NCBI GenBank assembly: GCA_007129145.1
Contig: SKWC01000372.1
Location: 1-21,665 of the forward strand
From: Rubritepida sp.
GTDB taxonomy: Bacteria; Pseudomonadota; Alphaproteobacteria; Acetobacterales; Acetobacteraceae
DNA length: 21,665 bases
Direction of reading: 5' to 3'
A program made the position numbers and the translations under genes. Within the stretch, counting starts at the first letter, position 1; each line of letters starts with the position of its first letter. Shown here in pieces: positions 15,980-21,665 of the stretch. Under the pieces are notes generated by a model. It was not told the DNA's origin. It did no database searches and saw nothing but the letters and a program-made list of their open reading frames with translations.

Positions 15980-16800
15980 GGATTTCCGCCGCCGTGGCGC
16001 GCGAGGTCGCGCATCTGCTGCGCGCCGCCGCGCAGGCCGAGATCATGCCGCGCTTCCGCCGCCTGGCCGAGGGCGATGTGCGCACCAAATCCGGCCCGCT
16101 GGACCTCGTGACCGAGGCCGACACCGCCGCGGAGAGACACATCGAGGCGTGGCTGGCGCGGCTGCTGCCCGAGGCCTGGGTGCTGGGCGAGGAAGCCGCC
16201 GCCGCCGACCCCTCGCGCCTCGTGCGGATGGCCGAGGAATCGCTGTGCGTCGTGGTGGACCCGGTGGACGGCACCGCCAATTTCGCGGCCGGCGTGCCGC
16301 TGTTCGGCGTGATGGCGGCCGCGATCTGGCGCGGCGAGACCATCGCCGCCTGGATCCATGACCCGCTGGGCGACGACACGCTGATGGCGCTGCGCGGCGA
16401 GGGCGCCTGGGTCGAGGGCAGTTCCGGGCATCTGCATGACTGCCGGGTGGCCGCGCCGGTGCCGCTGAGCCGGATGCTCGGCGCCATTTCCTGGGGGTTC
16501 ATGCCGCGCGACCGCAAGGCGCAGGTGCTGCCCAAGCTCGCGGGCTTCGCCTCGGTGATGAATTTCCGCTGCGCCGCGCAGGAATACCGGCTGGTCTGCA
16601 CCGGGGGCGCGCATGTGCTGGTCTACAACCGGCTGCTGCCCTGGGACCATGCGGCGGGCAACCTGATCCATGCCGAGGCGGGCGGCTATGCGGCCCAGTT
16701 CGACGGCGCGCCCTATTCGGCCCTGCGCCACCAGGGCGGGCTGATCTGCGCCCCAGACCGCGCCGGCTGGCAGGAAGTGCGCGACTGGCTGCTGGGGTAG
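15976..16800 (+). CDS. Inositol monophosphatase family protein
   Basis: 274 aa, normal length for the IMPase/SuhB superfamily. Metal-binding motifs are VTEAD (about 45-49), GEE (about 69-71), DPVDGTANF with Asp95 and Asp98, and the C-terminal WDHAAG with Asp224. Mg2+-dependent phosphatases with these residues act on inositol phosphates, histidinol phosphate or PAP; the substrate cannot be decided from the sequence. It begins 4 bp inside the end of hflX and is the last gene of the dusB-to-IMPase run. The stop codon TAG lies in a G-rich hairpin (16794-16815). It should not be called suhB without a comparison, since several paralogs are usual in alphaproteobacteria. Confidence 0.92.
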   Translation: MRISAAVAREVAHLLRAAAQAEIMPRFRRLAEGDVRTKSGPLDLVTEADTAAERHIEAWLARLLPEAWVLGEEAAAADPSRLVRMAEESLCVVVDPVDGTANFAAGVPLFGVMAAAIWRGETIAAWIHDPLGDDTLMALRGEGAWVEGSSGHLHDCRVAAPVPLSRMLGAISWGFMPRDRKAQVLPKLAGFASVMNFRCAAQEYRLVCTGGAHVLVYNRLLPWDHAAGNLIHAEAGGYAAQFDGAPYSALRHQGGLICAPDRAGWQEVRDWLLG

Positions 16801-16815
16801 GGGCCGCCCCACCCC
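16794..16815 (+). terminator. G-rich hairpin at the end of the ten-gene run
   Basis: GGGGT (16794-16798), a bulged A, and GGGG (16800-16803) pair with CCCC (16807-16810) and ACCCC (16811-16815) around a CCG loop: nine pairs, nearly all GC. It includes the TAG stop of the preceding gene. No T-run follows, so it is at best a U-less terminator or an RNA 3'-end stabiliser. Confidence 0.4.
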
Positions 16816-16820
16816 CGGAA

Positions 16821-16848
16821 TGGACAAGCGTCGCTTTGCGCTTATTCT
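16821..16848 (+). promoter_or_regulatory. Candidate sigma-70 promoter of gltA
   Basis: TGGACA (16821-16826; five of six bases of TTGACA) and TATTCT (16843-16848; four of six bases) are 16 bp apart. The expected transcription start near 16855 would give a leader of about 57 nt. It lies between the hairpin closing the upstream operon and gltA, where an independent promoter for a highly expressed TCA-cycle gene is expected. Confidence 0.5.
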
Positions 16849-16911
16849 GCGCCGCAGCACCCGCGCAGGCGACAGAACCCGCGCCCAGTCCCGCAGGAAG
16901 GCAGTCCGACC

Positions 16912-18231
16912 ATGAGCAGCAGCAACGGCTCCATCACCATCAGCATCGACGGCACCAACAAGAGCATGTCCCTGCCGCTTCTCAGCGGCACCGAGGGGCC
17001 GCAGGTGGCCGACATCCGCAAGCTCTATGGCCAGATGGGGATCTTCACCTTCGACCCCGGCTACGGCGAAACCGCGAGCTGCGACAGCAAGATCACCTAC
17101 ATCGACGGCGATGCCGGCGTTCTGATGTACCGCGGCTACCCGATCGAGCAGCTGGCCGAGCACAGCGACTTCATCGAGGTCTGCTACCTGCTGATGAACG
17201 GCGACCTGCCGAATGCCGCGGAACTCAAGGAGTTCCGCGACGGTGTGACCTACCACACCATGGTGCATGAGCAGATCCGCCGCTTCTTCGACGGCTTCCG
17301 CCGCGACGCGCACCCGATGGCCGTCATGTGCGGCGTGGTTGGCGCGCTGGCGGCCTTCTACCACGACAACCTGGACATCAATGACGCCGAAGCGCGCCGC
17401 ATCGCCGCCTTCCGCCTGATCGCGAAGGTGCCGACCATCGCGGCGATGGCCTACAAATACGCCCTCGGCCAGCCCTTCGTGTATCCGAAGAACAGCCTGT
17501 CCAACCAGCCGCAGGGCTATGCGCGCAACTTCATCCACATGCTGATGTCGGTGCCGGCCGAGGAATACCAGGTGCCGGAGGTGCTGGCCAAGGCGATGGA
17601 CCGCATCCTGGTGCTGCACGCCGACCATGAGCAGAACGCCTCCACCTCGACGGTGCGGCTGGCCGGCTCGACCGGCGCCAACCCCTTCGCCTGCATCGCC
17701 GCGGGCATCGCCGCCCTGTGGGGCCCCGCCCATGGCGGCGCGAATGAGGCGGTGCTCAAGATGCTGGCCGATATCGGCGATGTGAAGAACATCCCCGCCT
17801 TCATCAGCGAGGTGAAGGACAAGGGCAGCACCACCAAGCTCATGGGCTTCGGCCACCGGGTCTACAAGAATTTCGACCCGCGCGCGAAGATCATGAAGGA
17901 GAGCTGCGACGAGGTCCTGGCCGAACTCGGCGTCGAGCATGAGCCGCTGCTGGAGATCGCCCGCGAACTCGAGCGGATCGCGCTGAGCGACGACTATTTC
18001 ATCTCGCGCAAACTGTATCCGAACGTGGATTTCTATTCGGGCATCATCCTCAAGGCGATGAAGATCCCGACCAGCATGTTCACCGTGATCTTCGCGGTGG
18101 CGCGCACGGTCGGCTGGGTCAGCCAGTGGAAGGAACTGATCGAGGACCCGACGCAGCGCATCGGCCGCCCGCGCCAGCTCTACACCGGCCCCGGCCGTCG
18201 CGACTACGTGCCCGTCACGCAGCGCGGCTGA
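16912..18231 (+). CDS. gltA: Citrate synthase (type II, GltA)
   Basis: 439 aa. It condenses acetyl-CoA and oxaloacetate, the entry step of the TCA cycle. Catalytic residues are all visible: His274 in GPAHGGANEA, His315 in FGHRVYKNFDPRA and Asp373 in NVDFYSG; LHADHEQNASTSTVR also matches. The N-terminal beta-rich domain (MSSSNGSITISIDG to ITYIDGDAGVLMYRGYPIEQ) marks the type II, hexameric, Gram-negative enzyme that is typically NADH-inhibited. AGGAAGG (16895-16901) lies 10 bases before the ATG. The methylthioadenosine phosphorylase gene starts 9 bp after its stop and is probably cotranscribed. Confidence 0.98.
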   Translation: MSSSNGSITISIDGTNKSMSLPLLSGTEGPQVADIRKLYGQMGIFTFDPGYGETASCDSKITYIDGDAGVLMYRGYPIEQLAEHSDFIEVCYLLMNGDLPNAAELKEFRDGVTYHTMVHEQIRRFFDGFRRDAHPMAVMCGVVGALAAFYHDNLDINDAEARRIAAFRLIAKVPTIAAMAYKYALGQPFVYPKNSLSNQPQGYARNFIHMLMSVPAEEYQVPEVLAKAMDRILVLHADHEQNASTSTVRLAGSTGANPFACIAAGIAALWGPAHGGANEAVLKMLADIGDVKNIPAFISEVKDKGSTTKLMGFGHRVYKNFDPRAKIMKESCDEVLAELGVEHEPLLEIARELERIALSDDYFISRKLYPNVDFYSGIILKAMKIPTSMFTVIFAVARTVGWVSQWKELIEDPTQRIGRPRQLYTGPGRRDYVPVTQRG

Positions 18232-18240
18232 GCACACGCC

Positions 18241-19128
18241 ATGAGCACCCCCGTCCAGCCCGTCATCGGCATCATCGGCGGCTCCGGCGTCTATGACATC
18301 GACGGGCTGGAGGGGCGCGAGTGGCGGCGCGTCTTCACCCCCTGGGGCGAGCCCTCGGACGAGATGCTGTTCGGCCAACTGGACGGCGTGCGCTGCGTCT
18401 TCCTGCCGCGCCACGGCAAGGGCCACCCGCTGCCGCCCTCGGCGTTGAACTTCCGGGCCAACATCGACGCGCTGAAGCGGGCGGGGGTGACGGATGTCAT
18501 CTCGCTCTCGGCCGTGGGCTCCCTGCGCGAGCAATATCCGCCCGGCCATTTCGTCATCGTGGACCAGTTCATCGACCGCACCTTCGCGCGGGAGAAATCC
18601 TTCTTCGGCCCGGGCTGTGTCGCGCATGTCAGCGTGGCGCAGCCGACCTGCCCGCGTCTGAGCGATGCGGTGGAGGCCGCGGGTGCCGAACTCGACCTGC
18701 CGATGACCCGCGGCGCGACCTACCTGGTCATGGAGGGGCCGCAGTTCAGCACCAGGGCCGAGAGCGAGCTTTATCGCGCCTGGGGCTGCGACGTGATCGG
18801 CATGACCAACATGCCCGAGGCGAAGCTCGCCCGCGAGGCGGAGCTTTGCTACGCCTCGGTCGCCATGGTCACCGACTATGACTGCTGGCACCCCGGCCAC
18901 GACCATGTGACCGTGGACCAGGTCGTGAAGGTCCTCACGGCCAACGCCGAAAAGGCGCGGGCGCTGGTCAAGGCGCTGGTGCCCCGCATCGGCCGGCCGC
19001 GCGGGGCCTGCCCGGCCGGCTGCGACCGCGCGCTGGAACACGCGCTGATCACCGCGCCCGAGAAGCGCGACCCGGCGCTGCTGGCCAAGCTCGATGCGGT
19101 GGCGGGCCGGGTGCTGGCGCGGGCCTGA
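18241..19128 (+). CDS. mtnP: S-methyl-5'-thioadenosine phosphorylase
   Basis: 295 aa. Phosphorolyses methylthioadenosine, the by-product of polyamine and homoserine-lactone synthesis, to adenine and methylthioribose-1-phosphate for methionine salvage. The nucleoside phosphorylase PNP/MTAP family is shown by IGIIGGSGVYDIDGL (phosphate loop), FLPRHGKGHPLPPSALNFRANI, MEGPQFSTRAESELYRAWG, GMTNMPEAKLAREAE and VTDYDCWH. The EGPQFSTRAES and GMTNMPEA motifs and the Asp in TDYD favour 6-aminopurine (MTA) over inosine substrates. No other methionine-salvage gene is in the window, so the full cycle may be encoded elsewhere or be incomplete. No good Shine-Dalgarno precedes the ATG 9 bp after gltA, so translational coupling is plausible. 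Confidence 0.95.
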   Translation: MSTPVQPVIGIIGGSGVYDIDGLEGREWRRVFTPWGEPSDEMLFGQLDGVRCVFLPRHGKGHPLPPSALNFRANIDALKRAGVTDVISLSAVGSLREQYPPGHFVIVDQFIDRTFAREKSFFGPGCVAHVSVAQPTCPRLSDAVEAAGAELDLPMTRGATYLVMEGPQFSTRAESELYRAWGCDVIGMTNMPEAKLAREAELCYASVAMVTDYDCWHPGHDHVTVDQVVKVLTANAEKARALVKALVPRIGRPRGACPAGCDRALEHALITAPEKRDPALLAKLDAVAGRVLARA

Positions 19129-19133
19129 GCATC

Positions 19134-19832
19134 ATGCGCGCCGCCTTCGGGCTGATGGCCAAGCCGCCCCGCCCGGGTGTGAGCAAGACGCGGCTGGCGC
19201 GGGTGATCGGCCCCGAGGCCGCGGCGAGGCTGGCACGCGCCTTCCTGCTGGACAGTGCCGCGCTCCTGGCCGCGCTCGCGCCGCGCTACGCCGCCCCGCT
19301 TACCCTGTTCCACAGCCCCGCAGACGCCGGGGATGAGATGGCGGCGCTGCTGCCCGGCTGGCCGCTCGCGCCACAGCCCGAGGGCGACCTCGGCGCACGG
19401 ATGGAAGCGGCATTCGACCACCTTTTTGCCACGGGCGCGCCCTGCGCCCTGCTGATCGGCACGGATGCGCCCACCATCCCGCCCGCCCTGCTGGAACTGC
19501 TGCCGGCCGCCGTGCTGGGCGGGGCGGATGCCGCGCTGATCCCGGCCCTCGATGGCGGCTATTGCGCCATCGCGCTCGCGCGGCCGCTGCCGGAGCTGCT
19601 GCGCGACATGCCCTGGAGCCAGCCCGGCCTGCTGGACGCCACAAGGTCACGCGCCGAAGCGGCGGGGCTGCGGCTGGATGTCCTGCCCGCCTGGCATGAT
19701 GTGGACGAGGCCGAGGACCTCGCGGCGCTGCGCCTCAGCCTGGATGCGGCCCAGCCCCCCGGATGCGCGGCCCTGCCGCCCTTCCGCGCGAACCACAGCC
19801 GCGCGGCGCTGGCCTCACTCGCCGGCGGTTGA
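19134..19832 (+). CDS. DUF2064 / TIGR04282-type glycosyltransferase
   Basis: 232 aa. The N-terminal MAKPPRPGVSKTRLARVIG is the signature nucleotide-binding loop of the DUF2064 (rSAM/selenodomain-associated transferase 1, CofC-like) family. Further marks are PEGDLGARMEAAFDHLF, LLIGTDAPTIPP (GTD metal motif), ALIPALDGGYCAIAL and WHDVDEAEDLAAL. The fold is that of GT-A nucleotidyl or glycosyl transferases; the biological substrate is unknown for most members. It lies 5 bp after mtnP and probably shares its transcript. The 3' end overlaps by 18 bp with the convergent small membrane protein gene. The C-terminal 30 residues after DLAALRLSL are alanine/proline-rich and look non-conserved. Confidence 0.88.
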   Translation: MRAAFGLMAKPPRPGVSKTRLARVIGPEAAARLARAFLLDSAALLAALAPRYAAPLTLFHSPADAGDEMAALLPGWPLAPQPEGDLGARMEAAFDHLFATGAPCALLIGTDAPTIPPALLELLPAAVLGGADAALIPALDGGYCAIALARPLPELLRDMPWSQPGLLDATRSRAEAAGLRLDVLPAWHDVDEAEDLAALRLSLDAAQPPGCAALPPFRANHSRAALASLAGG

Positions 19833-19979
19833 GGCCTCGGCGCGGCGTTCCTGGACGGCACGGCGCAGGGCGCACAGCCCGATCACGCCGGCCGTGCCGG
19901 CCACGGCCCCCACCGTGAACGCGCCGCGGATCGCCAGCTTCGTCAGCAGCACCTGTGCGCAGAGCAGTTTCAGCACCAT
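19815..19979 (-). CDS. Small hypothetical membrane protein after the TRAP transporter
   Basis: 54 aa from ATG 19979; a second ATG at 19982 sits only 2 bases from the Shine-Dalgarno and is less likely. The consensus AGGAGG (19985-19990 on the complement) with 5-base spacing is the best evidence that it is translated. The protein starts MVLKLLCAQVLLTKLA, then a hydrophobic, glycine/alanine-rich segment GAFTVGAVAGTAGVIGLCAL (about 19-38) as a single membrane helix, then a charged tail (RRAVQERRAEAS). I do not recognise the family. It is on the same strand as dctM, 57 bp after its stop, so cotranscription is plausible. The 3' end overlaps the convergent glycosyltransferase gene by 18 bp. It could be a chance ORF, but the ribosome-binding site makes that less likely. 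Confidence 0.55.
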   Translation of the reverse strand: MVLKLLCAQVLLTKLAIRGAFTVGAVAGTAGVIGLCALRRAVQERRAEASTAGE

Positions 19980-20036
19980 CATCGCCTCCTGTCGGCCCTG
20001 GCTGTCATCTGGCCCGGCGGCGCGCGCCCGCAAGCC

Positions 20037-21314
20037 TCACCGGAAGATCTGGGTGGGCAGGAACAGCGCGACCTGCGGCACATAGGTGATGACCATCAGG
20101 CAGGCCAGGATCACCGCGATGAACACGGGCAGGTAGCGCATCATCTGCCCGATGCTCGTCCCCGCCACCTGGGCGGCGGCGAACAAATTCACCCCGAAGG
20201 GCGGGGTGATCATGCCCAGCGCCAGGTTCACCACCATGATCATGCCGAAATGCACGCCGTCGATGCCGAAGCGCGCGGCGGCCTCCTGCAGGATGGGTGC
20301 CAGGACGATGATGGAGGCCGAGGTCTCGACGAACATCCCCACGAAGAACAGGAAGATGTTGGCGCCCAGCAGGAACAGCGCCGGCCCGTCGAAGGTGGCG
20401 ACCAGCCATGTGGCGGCGGCATCGGGCACGCCCTGGCGGTTCAGCAGCCAGGAGAACAGCCCCGCGCAGGCGATGATGAACAGGATGACGGTGGCGCTGA
20501 TCACGCTGCGGCCGAAGACGGTGTAGAGGTCGCGCGGGCGGATCTCGCGGTGGATCAGCACGCCCACGATCAGAGCATAGACCACGGCGATGACGCTGGC
20601 CTCGGTCGGCGTGGTGATGCCGCCATAGATGCCGCCCAGCACCACCACCGGCATCAGCAGCGCGAAGCCGGCCTGTCGGGTGGCGGTGAGGAAGGGCAGG
20701 CGGCCCTCGCCATCCTGCTTGCCCCAGCCCTTGATGCGGCACCAGACCAGCACGGTCGCCACCAGCGCGGCGGCGATCAGCAGGCCGGGAATGAAGCCCG
20801 CGAGGAACAGTTCGGGGATGCTGGTCTGGGTGGTGACGCCATACAGGATCATGGGGATGGAGGGCGGCACGACGACGCCCAGTTCGGCCGCGGTGGCCTG
20901 CAGCGCGGCGGCGAAGCCCACCGGATAGCCGTGCCGCACCAGGGCGGGGATCATGATGGCGCCGACCGCGAAGGTGGTGGCCACCGATGATCCGCTGATG
21001 GCCGCGAAGATCATGCAGGTCACGATGCAGGTGGCCGGCAGCCCGCCCTGGATGCCGCCCACGATGGACTTTGCGAATTCGACCAGACGGCGCGAGATGC
21101 CGCCCACATCCATCAGGTTGCCCGCCAGGATGAAGAAGGGGATGGCGGCCAGCGGGAAGCGGTCCATCGCCACGAAGATCTGCTGCGCGGCCACGATCAG
21201 CGGGAAGCTGGTGAAGCCCGCGATGCCCCAGATGGCGGCGATGCCGATGGCCACCGCCACCGGAACGGCGGCGGCGAACAGCACCAGCATCACGGTCAGC
21301 ATCGCACCGCTCAT
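20037..21314 (-). CDS. dctM: TRAP transporter large permease subunit (DctM)
   Basis: 425 aa, the usual size of a separate DctM. Its many hydrophobic helices include FAAAVPVAVAIGIAAIWGI, AAIPFFILAGNLMDVGGISR (the FILAGxLM motif), GSSVATTFAVGAIMIPAL, GVVVPPSIPMILYGV and, near the C-terminus, GMITPPFGVNLFAAAQVAGT. These are hallmarks of the DctM/ion-transporter superfamily that moves the substrate (often dicarboxylates, keto acids or sugar acids) across the inner membrane with Na+. The ATG overlaps the dctQ stop (ATGA at 21311-21314), typical for coupled QM pairs. The substrate cannot be inferred because the binding protein DctP is not in the window. Confidence 0.97.
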   Translation of the reverse strand: MSGAMLTVMLVLFAAAVPVAVAIGIAAIWGIAGFTSFPLIVAAQQIFVAMDRFPLAAIPFFILAGNLMDVGGISRRLVEFAKSIVGGIQGGLPATCIVTCMIFAAISGSSVATTFAVGAIMIPALVRHGYPVGFAAALQATAAELGVVVPPSIPMILYGVTTQTSIPELFLAGFIPGLLIAAALVATVLVWCRIKGWGKQDGEGRLPFLTATRQAGFALLMPVVVLGGIYGGITTPTEASVIAVVYALIVGVLIHREIRPRDLYTVFGRSVISATVILFIIACAGLFSWLLNRQGVPDAAATWLVATFDGPALFLLGANIFLFFVGMFVETSASIIVLAPILQEAAARFGIDGVHFGMIMVVNLALGMITPPFGVNLFAAAQVAGTSIGQMMRYLPVFIAVILACLMVITYVPQVALFLPTQIFR

Positions 21315-21665
21315 CGGATGATCTCCGCCTCGGCCGCGGGGCGGTCGAGGAAGCGGGCCAGCGCGCCCACCATGGCGAAGCAGGCGCCGATGGGAATGGC
21401 CGCATAGCCCCAGGACATCGAGATCTCGAGCCCGGCCATCTCCTGGAAGCGCACGCGGCCGGCCATGGACCAGCCGAACCAGAACAGCACGCCCATCAGC
21501 CCCAGCACGCAGGCCAGGGCGGCGGCCTCCAGCGCGCGGCGCAGGGCGGGCGGGCTGGCGCGCAGCGCCGCGTCTATCGCCACCAGCGCGCCCGCGCGCA
21601 GCGCCACACCCAGGCCAAGGCAGGTCATCCAGATCAGCGCGGTGCGCACCAGCGCCTCGGACCAG
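21311..21665 (-). CDS. dctQ: TRAP transporter small permease subunit (DctQ), 5' end missing
   Basis: Partial gene; the 5' part is cut by the right window edge. The visible frame begins WSEALVRTALIWMTCLGLGVALRAG, the second-helix region of DctQ proteins (pattern W.E..VR..L.W..FLG.A...R.G), followed by VAIDAAL, a third helix (ALACVLGLMGVLFWFGWSMAG) and a fourth (ISMSWGYAAIPIGACFAMVGAL). The motif MSWGYAAIPIG is a DctQ hallmark. About 117 of an expected 160-180 codons are present; the GTG at 21649 would be a false start. DctQ and DctM form the membrane complex. Confidence 0.9.
   Translation of the reverse strand, partial: WSEALVRTALIWMTCLGLGVALRAGALVAIDAALRASPPALRRALEAAALACVLGLMGVLFWFGWSMAGRVRFQEMAGLEISMSWGYAAIPIGACFAMVGALARFLDRPAAEAEIIR

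Overview
The window is GC-rich (by eye near 70%) bacterial chromosome with no mobile element, phage, CRISPR, tRNA or rRNA. Gene content and order point to an alphaproteobacterium, most likely Rhodospirillales/Acetobacteraceae (Roseomonas-like). The evidence is the dusB(nifR3)-ntrB-ntrC-ntrY-ntrX block, a D-amino-acid aminotransferase gene and hfq-hflX directly behind it, and a fused ispDF. The lineage is an inference from gene order, not from a marker-gene comparison.

Layout. 1-336: 3' end of a polyprenyl diphosphate synthase gene (+), its stop codon inside the first unit of a GC-palindromic tandem repeat (323-425). 456-1115 (-): DsbA/FrnE-like thioredoxin-fold protein. 1160-2251 (+): AI-2E family membrane protein, converging on an SCP2-type thiolase (2256-3437, -) with the stop codons inside a perfect palindrome. 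3438-3752: the only gene-free stretch over 300 bp; it holds a candidate Hfq-type small RNA (about 3575-3657) ending in a textbook intrinsic terminator. 3753-4079 (+): cutA. 4099-5238 (-): ispDF.

5336-16800 (+): a compact run of ten genes with gaps of at most 43 bp and several 4-bp ATGA overlaps: dusB, ntrB, ntrC, ntrY, ntrX, a D-amino-acid aminotransferase, a HAD phosphatase, hfq, hflX and an inositol-monophosphatase-family gene. It combines two nitrogen-related two-component systems with tRNA modification, RNA chaperone and ribosome-rescue functions. A G-rich hairpin and a candidate promoter separate it from gltA (citrate synthase), followed closely by a methylthioadenosine phosphorylase gene and a DUF2064-type glycosyltransferase gene.

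19815-21665 (-): end of a TRAP transporter operon, with partial dctQ, dctM and a small membrane protein gene with a consensus Shine-Dalgarno. The substrate-binding DctP is not in the window.

Most of the window is well-known core biology. The parts worth a second look are the candidate small RNA at 3575-3657, the 28-bp palindromic repeat array that supplies a stop codon, the repeat-built low-complexity tail of Hfq, and a likely non-AUG (CTG) start of hflX inside hfq.
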